Positions 8,075 through 17,363 are shown, counted from the stretch's first letter. The stretch is DNA of 32,654 nucleotides from Chitinivorax sp. B (GCF_005503445.1 NZ_SCOH01000051.1:1-32654), one strand, 5' to 3'. The notes: generated by a model not told the origin, from the letters alone. Program-made: numbers and translations.

Positions 8075-8863
8075 CTAGGGTTTCGGTTGGCTGGTCATTT
8101 CCTGTTGCAGCTCGCTCAACCGACCGTTGCTGGCCAAACGGCGTAATCCTTCATTGAATTGCTGTAGATGTCGTTTGCTGGCCGCGTGTTGTTTGCCAAA
8201 CAGCAACGTGTAATGTTCGATCAGATATGGCCGGTTATTCACGGATATCAGCACGGACTCGTTATCGGACAGTTCACTTTTCATGAGTGCATATCCCACG
8301 GGTAGAGCAATCGGGAACAGGTCAATCAAGCCTTTGCCCAGAAGCCGCATATTGCGCTCGTCGTTGTCACTTTCCACTACATTCAGGCGCCCGCTGCGAA
8401 TTGCTGCATCCAGTTTGGGCCCATAGGTATAGCCGCGTGTTATGCCGATGCGGTAGTGCACCAGATCATCAACAGATTGCCACTGAAAGTCCTTGCCCAG
8501 GCGATGAAAAAACACACTGGGCATGCTCAGTACCACATCGGAAAACAGAAAGTCCCGTTCGCGTTCTGGGGTACGAGTCCACAATGGCGTGATGTCCCAG
8601 GCACCACTGCGTGCAAGTTCGTAGGAGCGTTTCCATGGGAAGAAGCCGTATTCGACTTTGACTCCAACTTGTCCAAACGCTTCCGTCATGATCTTGCTGG
8701 CTGGACCATAGCCGGGTAGATGCTGGGATAGAAGGGGAGGCCATTCTCCATTGGCAATACGCACAACGTCACCGGCTTGTGCCATGGGTAGGCCAATTGG
8801 TAGTGCGATCAAAAGATATAGCATCCAAAGCCGGGTAGGACGGCCTAGCGAAATCAAAATCAA
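8075..8863 (-). CDS. Periplasmic solute-binding protein, paralogue of the 6860 gene
   Basis: About 262 residues, same SBP family 3 architecture as its neighbour (VVRIANGEWPPLLSQ, QVGVKVEYGFFPWKRSYELA, YRIGITRGYTYG, PYLIEHYTLLFGK, FNEGLRR). The start is not obvious. I prefer a TTG at 8863: it has AGGA five bases upstream and gives a sensible signal peptide with arginines before the hydrophobic core (RPTRLW then MLYLLIALPIGLPMAQA). The only nearby ATG (8824) would leave the signal peptide without a positive N-region. Divergence between the two copies suggests an old duplication with different ligands. Confidence 0.83.
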   Translation of the reverse strand: MILISLGRPTRLWMLYLLIALPIGLPMAQAGDVVRIANGEWPPLLSQHLPGYGPASKIMTEAFGQVGVKVEYGFFPWKRSYELARSGAWDITPLWTRTPERERDFLFSDVVLSMPSVFFHRLGKDFQWQSVDDLVHYRIGITRGYTYGPKLDAAIRSGRLNVVESDNDERNMRLLGKGLIDLFPIALPVGYALMKSELSDNESVLISVNNRPYLIEHYTLLFGKQHAASKRHLQQFNEGLRRLASNGRLSELQQEMTSQPKP

Positions 8864-9064
8864 GATATTCCTAGTGTTGAGTGATGGTGGAAAGCAACCG
8901 GTCAAGTATCGAGCTGGTAAAGGGTGCCAGCTTCGCGAACCCTGGGCTTATCCAGACGCGCATTTGATACTGAATTACTTGCTAGGTCAGGGTGATGGGT
9001 AATTGCCCTGAATGGCCTGATGTTATTGTAGCCCTGTTTGAACATGGGGCGGAAAAATGGCAAG

Positions 9065-9099
9065 CAGTGCTACCGGCCTGTTATGGACCGGTAACACTG
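9065..9099 (-). terminator. Likely terminator of the pnt operon
   Basis: A long hairpin: CAGTG-C-TACCGG pairs with CCGGTA-A-CACTG (eleven pairs, one mismatch) around an 11-nt loop, starting ten bases beyond the pntB stop. On the minus strand it is followed, after a few bases, by CATTTTTCC. Confidence 0.55.
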
Positions 9100-9108
9100 T
9101 AACGTGGA

Positions 9109-10488
9109 TTAGTGTAGCCCTTTCACCATGTCTTCAACCACTTTCTTGGCGTCACCAAATACCATCATGGTCTTGTCCATGTAGAACAGGTCATTGTCCA
9201 GCCCAGCATAGCCAGCATTCATTGACCGCTTCACCACGATCACCGTGCGAGCCCGGTGTGCATCCAGAATCGGCATGCCGTAAATCGGGCTGGCAGTATC
9301 TTTTTGTGCGGCAGGGTTGACCACATCGTTGGCGCCGATGACCAGCACCACATCCGTGTTGGAGAAATCCGTATTGATTTCTTCCATTTCCAGCACCTTG
9401 TCGTAAGGGACTTCCGCTTCTGCCAACAACACGTTCATGTGGCCAGGCATGCGACCGGCGACTGGGTGGATGGCATAACGGACATTCACGCCTTTTTCGG
9501 TCAGGACTTCCGCGAACTCTTGCAATGCGTGTTGTGCGCGGGATACCGCCAAACCATAGCCAGGTACGATGATGACACTGTCAGCGTTGCCCATCAGGAA
9601 TGATGCATCTTCTGCGGAGCCGGACTTATAGTTTTTCTGCACACCACTGCCATTGGCTACTGCGGGGCTATCACTATTGCCCATGCCACCAAAGATTACG
9701 TTCAACAGTGAGCGGTTCATCGCTTTACACATGATGTACGACAAAATGGCACCAGAAGAGCCGACCAGTGAGCCAGCAATAATCAGTACCGAATTGTTCA
9801 GCGTGAATCCAATACCCGCCGCTGCCCAACCCGAGTATGAGTTCAGCATCGACACCACTACGGGCATGTCCCCGCCGCCAATTGGCGCTATCAGGAAGTA
9901 ACCCAGCACCAGGGCAATGACCGTCATGGCGATGAAGGCCTGCAGGTTTTCGGTGATGAAGTAAGCTGCACCCAACACAATCATGGCAATGGCCAGGATG
10001 GCTTGCACCGGTTTGACCCAGCTTCCTTTCAATGGCTTGGAACCGGTCTTGCCAGACAACTTAAGGTAGGCCACAACTGACGCGGTAAAGGTGATGGCGC
10101 CGATAAAGCAGCCAATGAATAGCTCAAAACGATGTACGCCATCATGATGCTGATTGGTGTTGTATACCGCTGCAATTGCAATCAGCACGGCTGCCAGACC
10201 GACCAGTGAGTGCATCAGCGCGACCGTTTCCGGCATCTGCGTCATTTCAACGGTTTTGGCACGGTAGCCGCCTATGACTGCGCCAGCAATGATGGCGGAC
10301 ACGATCAAGGCAAAGTTAGGGTTGGGGGCCACGGCAAATGTGATCAGGATGGAAAGCCCCATGCCGATCATGCCGTAGGCGTTGCCCATTCGAGCACCAA
10401 CCGGGCTTGAGAGTCCCTTGAGCGCAAGGATGAACAAAATCGCTGCAACCAGGTAGACCCAGTCCGCGTAAGGCGTCAGAAATTGCAT
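9109..10488 (-). CDS. pntB: NAD(P) transhydrogenase subunit beta
   Basis: 459 residues, normal length for PntB. The N-terminal ~270 residues are eight to nine membrane helices (WVYLVAAILFILALKGLSSP onward, GGGDMPVVVSMLNSYSGWAAA near 210); the C-terminal domain binds NADP(H), with the motif VIIVPGYGLAVSRAQHAL and HPVAGRMPGHMNVLLAEAEV. With the two alpha subunits it couples proton flow to hydride transfer from NADH to NADP+, supplying NADPH. GGGAG precedes the ATG, 12 bases after the pntAb stop, so it is the last gene of the operon. Confidence 0.97.
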   Translation of the reverse strand: MQFLTPYADWVYLVAAILFILALKGLSSPVGARMGNAYGMIGMGLSILITFAVAPNPNFALIVSAIIAGAVIGGYRAKTVEMTQMPETVALMHSLVGLAAVLIAIAAVYNTNQHHDGVHRFELFIGCFIGAITFTASVVAYLKLSGKTGSKPLKGSWVKPVQAILAIAMIVLGAAYFITENLQAFIAMTVIALVLGYFLIAPIGGGDMPVVVSMLNSYSGWAAAGIGFTLNNSVLIIAGSLVGSSGAILSYIMCKAMNRSLLNVIFGGMGNSDSPAVANGSGVQKNYKSGSAEDASFLMGNADSVIIVPGYGLAVSRAQHALQEFAEVLTEKGVNVRYAIHPVAGRMPGHMNVLLAEAEVPYDKVLEMEEINTDFSNTDVVLVIGANDVVNPAAQKDTASPIYGMPILDAHRARTVIVVKRSMNAGYAGLDNDLFYMDKTMMVFGDAKKVVEDMVKGLH

Positions 10489-10500
10489 CGTGGGTCTCCC

Positions 10501-10872
10501 TTATTTCTTTTTCTTGAACATTTCCAGCATGCGCTGGGTGACCATGAAGCCACCAAAGATGTTGATGCTGGCCAGAAACACCGCCAATGCACCCAGCACG
10601 GATGTCAGTGTCAGGGTTTCGCCGTTGATGTACACCACTTGCAACATGGCACCAACTACGATAATGCCGGACACGGCATTGGTCACCGCCATCAATGGTG
10701 TATGCAAGGCAGGGGTCACGTTCCATACCACGTGGTAACCCACAAAGATGGCCAGCACGAAAATGGTGAAACTGGCAATGAACGGGTCCATGGTATGGGC
10801 GGCCTGGGCCACATGTTGTGCCGCCTGATTAACGGCGTCGGCTGTTTGGGTGACGGCTTGTTGAGCGTCCAT
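10501..10872 (-). CDS. pntAb: NAD(P) transhydrogenase subunit alpha part 2 (membrane part)
   Basis: 123 residues. After a short Ala/Gln-rich N-terminus come three to four hydrophobic helices ([57 protein letters not shown]) ending in the conserved [14 protein letters not shown] tail. This is the membrane portion that in Escherichia coli is fused to the rest of PntA; here it is a separate gene, as is common outside enterics. A GGGAGGGGA ribosome binding site precedes the ATG, 14 bases from the upstream gene. Confidence 0.96.
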   Translation of the reverse strand: MDAQQAVTQTADAVNQAAQHVAQAAHTMDPFIASFTIFVLAIFVGYHVVWNVTPALHTPLMAVTNAVSGIIVVGAMLQVVYINGETLTLTSVLGALAVFLASINIFGGFMVTQRMLEMFKKKK

Positions 10873-10886
10873 CTGTGTCCCCTCCC

Positions 10887-12005
10887 TCAGTTTGTATTGA
10901 ACAACACTTGTCCGTCGCCGACGATGCGGGTTTTGGCGACGACTTCGTTGTCCATGTTGATTTCCAGCGCTGTGGCGTCTTTCTTCAGCATTTCACCCAA
11001 AAAGGTGAGCAGATTGCGCGCGTAAAGCGACGATGCGTCCTGTGCGACTAGGCCAGCCAGATTGGTGGTGCCGACCAGGGTGACACCGTTCTCGGTCAGG
11101 TATACCTCACCAGTCCGTGTCAACTTGCAATTACCACCTGATTCGGCTGCCAGATCCACAATCACCGAGCCTGGTTTCATGGTGCTGACCACTTCTGGCT
11201 TGACCAGCTCCGGTGCGGGTTTGCCGGGGATCAATGCGGTGGTGATGATGATGTCGGCAGCAGCAGCATGCTTGGCAACCAACTCACCCTGGCGGCGTTT
11301 GTAGTCGTCGGACATTTCCTTGGCGTAGACGCCGTCATTGGCCTTTTTTTCCTCATCAGTCATGGGTACTTCAACGAACTTGGCACCTAGCGATTCGACC
11401 TGCTCCTTGGTAGAAGGCCGAACGTCAAACGCCTCAACGACAGCGCCCAGACGCTTGGCAGTCGCGATGGCCTGCAAGCCAGCCACACCGACCCCCAGAA
11501 TGAGTACGCGAGCGGGTTTGACCGTACCGGCGGCGGTCATCAGCATCGGCATGAATTTGGGGTAATACTGGGTAGCCAGCAACACGGCCTTGTAGCCGGC
11601 GATATTGGCCTGTGAGGACAGTACATCCATTGATTGCGCACGGGTGATCCGTGGCAGCAATTCCATCGCAAAACAGTTAAGATTTTTGGCGGCCAGTGCT
11701 GGCAGGGTGGGGTTGTTGTGCGCGGCAAACAGGCTGATGACAGCCGCGCCGAGCTTGATATGCTCGATTTCTTCAACTTGCGGTGAACGCACTTTGAAGA
11801 CGATGTCGCTGTTGAACGCATCGACAGCGGTACCGATTTTGGCGCCGGCGGTGGCATAAGCCTCGTCGGGAATTGACGACAGCTGACCGGCTCCGGTTTG
11901 CACTACCACCACTTGTCCAAGTCCGATCAGCTTCTTCACGGTTTCCGGAGTGGCCGCTACCCGTGTCTCGCCGGGCAGGGTTTCCGCAGGGATTCCTATT
12001 TGCAT
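10887..12005 (-). CDS. pntAa: NAD(P) transhydrogenase subunit alpha part 1 (NAD-binding)
   Basis: 372 residues, the soluble NAD(H)-binding domain I. It begins with the alanine-dehydrogenase-like [20 protein letters not shown], carries the Rossmann motif [22 protein letters not shown] followed by EAFDVRP, and the mobile loop region GYAKEMS-like [13 protein letters not shown]. The C-terminus stops at FNTN with no membrane helices, which are supplied by the next gene. First gene of the minus-strand operon pntAa-pntAb-pntB. The ribosome binding site is weak (GGTAGAT), and a long non-coding region lies upstream. Confidence 0.97.
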   Translation of the reverse strand: MQIGIPAETLPGETRVAATPETVKKLIGLGQVVVVQTGAGQLSSIPDEAYATAGAKIGTAVDAFNSDIVFKVRSPQVEEIEHIKLGAAVISLFAAHNNPTLPALAAKNLNCFAMELLPRITRAQSMDVLSSQANIAGYKAVLLATQYYPKFMPMLMTAAGTVKPARVLILGVGVAGLQAIATAKRLGAVVEAFDVRPSTKEQVESLGAKFVEVPMTDEEKKANDGVYAKEMSDDYKRRQGELVAKHAAAADIIITTALIPGKPAPELVKPEVVSTMKPGSVIVDLAAESGGNCKLTRTGEVYLTENGVTLVGTTNLAGLVAQDASSLYARNLLTFLGEMLKKDATALEINMDNEVVAKTRIVGDGQVLFNTN

Positions 12006-12891
12006 GGTTGTTATCTACCTGTAGTCACTCTCTGGTAGGCAAACGGACACAAGACGGTACCCATCCCGTAGACAGCCGTACGCCTCGTGCGCCGATGCCC
12101 GCTTCGCTGCTGATTCGGCGTGCACGCCACCTCTAGGGCACAAAGCGAACTCGCGAATCCTGAAAACAAAATAAATCTGTCGTGTTGCCGCAAGATGTCT
12201 GCGGTACTGCTGGGTGCCAAGCCGACCCGAGTGCGAGGTAGCGCTGGGTAACGGTAGCAATGATGCTGGGATCAACCAGGCCGCATTTTGCCGCGGAAAA
12301 ACAATGGCTTTGTTGTGCTGGTAATGACAGCAGAACAATTGCGGTTTTTCGCAGTGTTTTGCGGGTGTATCTAGATGGAAATGAGCGAAGCCGGTATCAC
12401 GGTCGGCGATCAATGGTGTCGATCAAACGCTCGTATTAAACGCTTGCTTGGAGTGTGTGATAGAAGCTGCAAGCTTGTCAAGCAAGTTTGACACAATTCT
12501 CTGATCGCAAGTCAATACGGGGTTTCCCGCAATTGATGCATTGCACCAACTGGCGCGGGATTGATCTAATTTGCGTATGTGCGCACCTAAATCCGTTGAT
12601 GGGTTGGTATGACTGCATTTCGGTGCGGCTACGGTTTGCATCAAAAACCACCAAACCCATTTTGTTTTTTGTACGAGCAGTGTCTGCCTATAGGTGGGCG
12701 CCGTTCAATGCGGGATCTTGCCAGGTCATCAGTCAACCTGCGTGTTACAAACTGTGTTGTCTTGGGTATGATGATCTTGGCCGGGTTGCAACCTGCCAGA
12801 TTGCGATCCTGTGAAAGTCAAATCACGATGGATCGACAATCAATCACTTGGTGGGAAATGCGCTATTGCAATGAATTTTGACGGGCAGATT
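12006..12891. other. Long intergenic region upstream of pntAa
   Basis: 886 bases without a convincing protein gene. The open frames (for example 12015-12413 minus and 12609-12881 plus) show no family motifs, no good ribosome binding sites and overlap each other on both strands. It must contain the pnt promoter and the 3' flank of lutC. Within it, 12582-12671 holds two inverted repeats, the second with a T-rich tail, which could mark the end of a small plus-strand RNA. Confidence 0.55.
12633..12671 (+). terminator. Terminator-like hairpin in an intergenic region
   Basis: GGTTTG (12633-12638) pairs with CAAACC (12652-12657), followed by ATTTTGTTTTTTG on the plus strand. No annotated plus-strand gene ends here, so if functional it would end an unannotated transcript. 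An upstream inverted repeat, CGCACC at 12582 and GGTGCG at 12622, and a TTGACA at 12488 lie on the same strand. Stem is only six pairs with a 13-nt loop. Confidence 0.3.
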
Positions 12892-13566
12892 TCACGGTAA
12901 CTCGTCTAGAATTGCAAGCACAATCAGTTGCTTAGGTCCATGGGCGCCATAAGCCAATGTCTGTTGAATGTCAGCGGTTTTCGATGGGCCGGATATCAAT
13001 AATACATTGGTTGGCAGGCGTGTGGCCCATTCCGCTTGTTGCATGGCTTCCAACAGAGTGTTCCATAGTTGCCCGGTATGCCACAGCACCATATGGATTG
13101 GCGGCACCAGTGACAGGGTGCGGGGTTCGGCCGCTGTGGGCCATAATACTAGTGAGCCGGTGGCGGCAATGGCGCCCTCACAGCCAGTCAGGCTGGCTTC
13201 GATCTGGAATAACTCGGCTTTCCACTGCTCGATATGTTGATCAAACCGTTTGATTTGTGGTGTGTCATTGCGGCCTGCCCAGTGTACCTGCAGTGTAGTG
13301 GCAGCTGGGGTGTTTGGTGCGAGCAGAAGCTGACGAATACCCAGTTTGTGCAGTGTGTCGACCACGTCATTAGGCCAACGTTGTGCCGTGGTTTCAATCA
13401 CCTCTGCATGGGCAGCACGTAACAGACTGATTACTCTGGCTACGTCTTCAGGATGGCTGAAAGTGTAGGGTGTGGTGGCAGCCTGATAATCACTGAGTGG
13501 TAAGGGCGCTGGTGCGGTGCCAGAACCTTGGCGCAGTTTGGCCAGGATGCGGTCTCGAGCAGTCAT
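12892..13566 (-). CDS. lutC: Lactate utilisation protein C (LUD domain)
   Basis: 224 residues, the YkgG/LutC type of LUD domain: MTARDRILAKLRQG at the start, ALTGCEGAIAATGSLVL-like central segment (ASLTGCEGAIAATGSLVL) and a PSKTADIQQTLAYGAHGPK motif near the C-terminus, then LIVLAILDELP. With LutA and LutB it forms the iron-sulfur L-lactate oxidation complex that feeds electrons from lactate into the respiratory chain. The ATG overlaps the lutB stop codon by four bases (ATGA), so it is translationally coupled and is the last gene of lutABC. Confidence 0.93.
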   Translation of the reverse strand: MTARDRILAKLRQGSGTAPAPLPLSDYQAATTPYTFSHPEDVARVISLLRAAHAEVIETTAQRWPNDVVDTLHKLGIRQLLLAPNTPAATTLQVHWAGRNDTPQIKRFDQHIEQWKAELFQIEASLTGCEGAIAATGSLVLWPTAAEPRTLSLVPPIHMVLWHTGQLWNTLLEAMQQAEWATRLPTNVLLISGPSKTADIQQTLAYGAHGPKQLIVLAILDELP

Positions 13567-15011
13567 GAGTGGTGGGCTCCACGCTTGCGCAATAATTCAT
13601 GCAGGGTTTTCGGGGCGGGAACTGGAGCGCTTCGGACTTGAGTCCAGGGCTTGATCTGGCGAGGTAGCCAGCGCCGTAGGCGACTCGTCAGCCACGTGAC
13701 GGTTCGGTAGATAACAGGAGCGCTGTTCAGCCAAGCCCAGGCACCCCACAGGTAGCGTTCTCTCTGGTCAAATTTGGCACCTTGGCCACGCACACTCTGT
13801 GGTATGGCAGCCGGTGGTCTGACCGATTCTGTGCGTAGTCGCATCAGCAGGTCCGGGATGGGAATCTTCACCGGGCACACTTCACCGCAAGCACCGCACA
13901 ATGAAGATGCACTAGGCAGATCCCGGGTTGCCTCCAGTCCCATCAAATGCGGTGAAATGATTTTACCGATCGGGCCTGGGTAGACAGTGCCATAAGCATG
14001 GCCGCCGATGCGGGTGTAGACCGGACAATGGTTCATACACGCACCACAGCGGATGCACTGTAATGTTGTGCGCAACTGGTCGTCGGCAAAAGCTTGGCTG
14101 CGGCCATTGTCCAGTAGTACCAAATGGACTTCCTCGGGGCCGTCCAGCTCGTCCGTCTTACGCGGCCCGCTGATCAGATTGAGGTAGGTGCTGACAATTT
14201 GGCCGGTAGCTGAGCGGGTCAACAGGCTGTACAGCGGGGCGATATCCATTAGTTTCTCAACCACTTTCTCGATACCGGTAATGGCAATATGTACTTTCGG
14301 TACGGTAGTGCACATGCGGCCATTGCCCTCGTTTTCCACTAGGCAGAGTGTGCCGGTTTCAGCCACTGCAAAATTGACGCCCGAAATGCCGATGTCGGCC
14401 TCCTGAAATTTTTGCCGGAGTACTCGTCGACCAATCTGAATCAGTGCATCGACATCTTCGGTGTAGTTCACTCCCTGAATGTGCTCGGCAAACAGAGCGG
14501 CAATCTGCGCCTTGTTTTTGTGGATGGCGGGCATGATGATGTGCGAAGGGGTTTCACCTGCCAATTGGACGATGTATTCGCCCATATCCGACTCCAGGCA
14601 TTCGATGCCACGTTCGCTCAGGAAATGGTTCAGCTCCATTTCTTCACTGACCATCGATTTGCCCTTTACTACTTGTTTGCCCTGATGTCGCACTGCAATT
14701 GCATGGACCAGCTGATTGGCCTGTTCGGTGGTTTCTGCCCAATGCACCTGGATGCCATTACGCTGGCAATTCATTTCCAGTTGTTCCAATAGATCCGGCA
14801 GTTTTGACAGGGCACGCTGGCGGATGTGTTCACCCAGCTTGCGTAACGAATCCAGTTCTTGTGGGTCGCCGAACACGCTAGCCCGTTTCGCCATCAGGAA
14901 GTCCATTGCGCCACGAAAGTTACGACGTAACTGGTCGTCGTTCAACGCAGCATGAGCACGGTTGGCGAATGTATCCCGGATAAAAACGATGGGCTGTGGT
15001 GCTGCTTTCAT
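13563..15011 (-). CDS. lutB: Lactate utilisation iron-sulfur protein B
   Basis: 482 residues, usual length for LutB/YkgF. The N-terminal two thirds is a LUD domain (QVVKGKSMVSEEMELNHFL, YIVQLAGETPSHIIMPAIHK, VAETGTLCLVENEGNGRM). Around residues 310-390 come two 4Fe-4S motifs, CIRCGACMNHCPVY and CGACGEVCPVKIPIP. A C-terminal extension with a Trp-rich segment may contact the membrane or LutA. Stop and start codons overlap those of lutC and lutA by four bases each, so the three genes are one tightly coupled operon. Confidence 0.96.
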   Translation of the reverse strand: MKAAPQPIVFIRDTFANRAHAALNDDQLRRNFRGAMDFLMAKRASVFGDPQELDSLRKLGEHIRQRALSKLPDLLEQLEMNCQRNGIQVHWAETTEQANQLVHAIAVRHQGKQVVKGKSMVSEEMELNHFLSERGIECLESDMGEYIVQLAGETPSHIIMPAIHKNKAQIAALFAEHIQGVNYTEDVDALIQIGRRVLRQKFQEADIGISGVNFAVAETGTLCLVENEGNGRMCTTVPKVHIAITGIEKVVEKLMDIAPLYSLLTRSATGQIVSTYLNLISGPRKTDELDGPEEVHLVLLDNGRSQAFADDQLRTTLQCIRCGACMNHCPVYTRIGGHAYGTVYPGPIGKIISPHLMGLEATRDLPSASSLCGACGEVCPVKIPIPDLLMRLRTESVRPPAAIPQSVRGQGAKFDQRERYLWGAWAWLNSAPVIYRTVTWLTSRLRRWLPRQIKPWTQVRSAPVPAPKTLHELLRKRGAHHS

Positions 15012-15760
15012 GTGTCGGCCTCACAACGCTGTCGTACAAAGCTGACAATATGCTCGCCCTGCAATGGCTGGCCCTGATTGGCCAGCGAGCCATTGATGTT
15101 CATCAGGCAGCCGCAATCCGCACTGACCAGATGTGCGGCACCGGTTTCTAGCAAGGCTTGGGTTTTGTCCGCCACCATGGCAGCAGAGATCTCAGGATGT
15201 CGTATTGAAAACGTGCCGCCAAAGCCACAGCATTCCGATTCATGACCTTGCACAGCCAGCGTGACATTCTGTAGCCGTGATAGCAAGGCACGGCCCGTTT
15301 GCAACGTGCCCATCTCGCGTCGCGCCGTACAGGAGGTATGCAGGGTAACGGTTGTCGGTTCGCCCAGGTCAGTCAGTTGCAGGTTCAGGTGGTTGACCAG
15401 ATAGTCAGTTAGCTCCACCACCCGTGCGCTGAATTGCTGTACTTGTGTAAGCCGTGTCGGTTCCAAGGCAAACAAAGTCGGGTAATGGTGTTTCATTATC
15501 CCTGCACAGGAGCCGGATAACACCACGATTGGCCAATCACCTGGAAAATGCGCAATCTGCGCCCAGGCTACCCGCCGGGCTTCATCAGGATAACCGCTGG
15601 TGTAAGCTGGCTGGCCACAACATGTCTGCCCCTGTGGAAAGTGCACCTTTACTCCGGCGTGTTCCAGTAGTGCAATGGCATCCAACCCAGCTTTGGGGAA
15701 AAACACATCAATCAGGCAAGTACCGAACAGGTAAACCTGGCTTGTTTGTTTGGCTAGCAT
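15008..15760 (-). CDS. lutA: Lactate utilisation protein A (CCG-domain Fe-S protein)
   Basis: About 250 residues with the two cysteine-rich CCG domains of the LutA/YkgE/GlpC family: TCCGQPAYTSGY in the first half, with SGSCAGIMKHHYP, and CCGFGGTFSIRHPEIS in the second, with HTSCTARREMGT and SADCGCLMNING. It receives electrons within the LutABC complex. I place the start at the ATG at 15760, which has GGAG seven bases upstream; the other candidate ATG at 15766 lies only one base from that site. First gene of the operon, with a palindromic operator about 90 bases upstream. Confidence 0.94.
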   Translation of the reverse strand: MLAKQTSQVYLFGTCLIDVFFPKAGLDAIALLEHAGVKVHFPQGQTCCGQPAYTSGYPDEARRVAWAQIAHFPGDWPIVVLSGSCAGIMKHHYPTLFALEPTRLTQVQQFSARVVELTDYLVNHLNLQLTDLGEPTTVTLHTSCTARREMGTLQTGRALLSRLQNVTLAVQGHESECCGFGGTFSIRHPEISAAMVADKTQALLETGAAHLVSADCGCLMNINGSLANQGQPLQGEHIVSFVRQRCEADT

Positions 15761-15766
15761 GGGCAT

Positions 15767-16102
15767 TCTCCAGTACTGAATGTTCCATCTGGTGGTTGGC
15801 AGCGACGTAGCTGAACTGAGTATTGCCCAACATGAGCAATCTTCCTGTTAATTGGTAATACCAATCAATCAGCTTAATGATTCATTCGACACAATGCCTG
15901 ATGGGCTGTCAAGCAAGGATGCGTCAAAGTATAGAGATGTGACATATTGGATAGGGTTGGTTTGAGTTTATATATATGATAAGTATGGGTTGAATGTTAA
16001 TTTTTCATGATGGACTCACAGAGTCTGATTCAAATTGACTGCCGGGACTGGGTGAAAAGCCATAAGGTGTAAGCCATGACGAAAAAGGGTGAATAAGGTA
16101 AA
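15767..16102. promoter_or_regulatory. Divergent control region between lutABC and its regulator
   Basis: A 336-base AT-rich region with two operators about 250 bases apart, one near lutA and one at the regulator start. A TATGAT (15975) within TATATATATGAT is a possible -10 element for the regulator, but no good -35 is seen. The two-site arrangement resembles that of lldPRD in Escherichia coli, where repression may involve looping. Confidence 0.6.
15851..15865. promoter_or_regulatory. GntR/FadR-type operator upstream of lutA
   Basis: ATTGGTAATACCAAT is a perfect palindrome matching the TTGGTnnnACCAA consensus bound by PdhR/LldR-type GntR regulators. It lies about 90 bases before lutA in the region shared with the divergent regulator gene, and has a near-identical partner at 16102. 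Confidence 0.82.
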
Positions 16103-16116
16103 TTGGTAAGACCAAT
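16102..16116. promoter_or_regulatory. GntR/FadR-type operator overlapping the regulator start
   Basis: ATTGGTAAGACCAAT, a palindrome with the same half-sites as the site at 15851 and differing only in its central bases. It covers the putative TTG start codon of the regulator gene, which suggests direct autoregulation. Confidence 0.8.
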
Positions 16117-16897
16117 CGTGCACGAAAGTATCACTGTGTTTCAGGAAATCAAACCACGCCGCGTCGCGGACGAAATCGTCGAGCGTTTGCAGAAGATGAT
16201 TCTGGAAGGCATATTGAAAGCTGACCAGCGTCTGCCTGCTGAACGGGAGCTTGCTGGACAGTTTGGTGTATCGCGCCCCTCTGTTCGTGAAGCGTTGCAG
16301 AAGTTGATCGCCAAAGGTCTGATCTATAGCCGACAGGGCGGGGGCAACTATGTCAATGGCTCCATCGGCGATTCGTTGTACGATCCGCTGCTTGATCTAT
16401 TAAAGAACGATGCGAGTATTCATTTCGATTTGTTGGAGTTTCGCCATACCATTGAAACGGCAATGGCCTATTACGCTGCTGAGCGGGCTTCTGATGCCGA
16501 TCGCGAAAGCATCACTCGCGCCTATGAATACCTGCAGATGACTTATCAGGCTGAAGACCATGCCAAGGAAGCTGAAGCAGATGCAGGTTTTCATCTCGCC
16601 ATTGCCGAGGCATCACAAAACGTGGTGTTTCTGCATACCATCAAAGGCTTGTTCGGTCTCTTGAAACACAATGTGATCACTAATCTGGGTGGTTTGTATA
16701 CCCGACACGAAACTCGCGACACCATCATGACCCAACATGCAGCCATCTATCAGGCGATCATGAATTCCGACCCTATCGCTGCCCGCAATGCCAGTGGCAT
16801 CCATGTGCGATTTGTCGAGGAAACCCTGCTGGAGCTGGATGCCGAGAAGCGTCGACAGGAACGGGCCGAGATGCGGCTAAAGTTGATGGATGAATAA
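16103..16897 (+). CDS. FadR/GntR-family regulator, probable lactate-responsive LutR/LldR type
   Basis: Up to 264 residues. Residues about 15-85 are a winged helix-turn-helix (LPAERELAGQFGVSRPSVREALQKL, then GLIYSRQGGGNYV); residues about 100-250 form an FCD ligand-binding domain with metal-coordinating His/Asp/Glu (FHLAIAEASQN). It is divergent from lutABC and its presumed operators flank the shared intergenic region, so it likely represses lactate use until lactate binds. The start is unsure: TTG at 16103 has AAGGT upstream but lies inside the operator; GTG at 16118 or 16136 are alternatives and all keep the whole DNA-binding domain. Confidence 0.9.
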   Translation: MVRPIVHESITVFQEIKPRRVADEIVERLQKMILEGILKADQRLPAERELAGQFGVSRPSVREALQKLIAKGLIYSRQGGGNYVNGSIGDSLYDPLLDLLKNDASIHFDLLEFRHTIETAMAYYAAERASDADRESITRAYEYLQMTYQAEDHAKEAEADAGFHLAIAEASQNVVFLHTIKGLFGLLKHNVITNLGGLYTRHETRDTIMTQHAAIYQAIMNSDPIAARNASGIHVRFVEETLLELDAEKRRQERAEMRLKLMDE

Positions 16898-16973
16898 CCG
16901 GGCTGCCAATCGCTGGTTACAAGATTGCATTGGTGGCGTGTACTTGGCTGAACACGCAACATTGATCGGTGCA

Positions 16974-17363
16974 TCAACGCTGTTGCCGAGCATAGCTCAC
17001 CGTCAGCATTTCCCACTGATGCCCATCGGGCTCATTCCAATAGATTCCCTGGCCACCGAATTGCGTGCTGATCTGCATGTCCATGGGGCCACGAACTGAG
17101 CTACGGTAAGGGATGCCAGCTGCTTTGATGCGACCGAGAATGGCATCGAAGTCTGCCTGAGTGACACGGAAACAGAAGTGGTAAATCGGGAAGTCTTCAT
17201 TCGTGTCGATAAAGTCCAATGTCAGACCGTCATTAACATAGACCGCCGAAAAGGGGCCGATGGTTGTTTCTGACCATGGTACGTTCAACAATTCCGCCAA
17301 GCGTTTGGCCGATGCAACTTTTGTGCGCGACGGCACGATGGTGTGATCCAGTTCGATAGTCAT
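16974..17363 (-). CDS. VOC-superfamily (glyoxalase-like) protein
   Basis: 129 residues of vicinal-oxygen-chelate fold: an IELDHTIVPSRT opening with the first metal-ligand His, YHFCFRVTQADFDAILGRIKAAG at the start of the second module, and GIYWNEPDGHQWEMLT near the end with His and Glu ligand candidates. Members bind a metal and act as lyases, dioxygenases or antibiotic-binding proteins; no substrate can be assigned. AGGAG lies at good distance from the ATG. The upstream gene on the same strand ends 42 bases away. Confidence 0.88.
   Translation of the reverse strand: MTIELDHTIVPSRTKVASAKRLAELLNVPWSETTIGPFSAVYVNDGLTLDFIDTNEDFPIYHFCFRVTQADFDAILGRIKAAGIPYRSSVRGPMDMQISTQFGGQGIYWNEPDGHQWEMLTVSYARQQR

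Noticed and set aside
10483-11025. 180-codon plus-strand open frame opposite pntAb
   Set aside because: His/Gly-rich composition typical of a reverse-strand shadow of a membrane protein gene.
12015-12413. 132-codon minus-strand open frame upstream of pntAa
   Set aside because: Low-complexity composition, no motif, no ribosome binding site; overlaps frames on the other strand.
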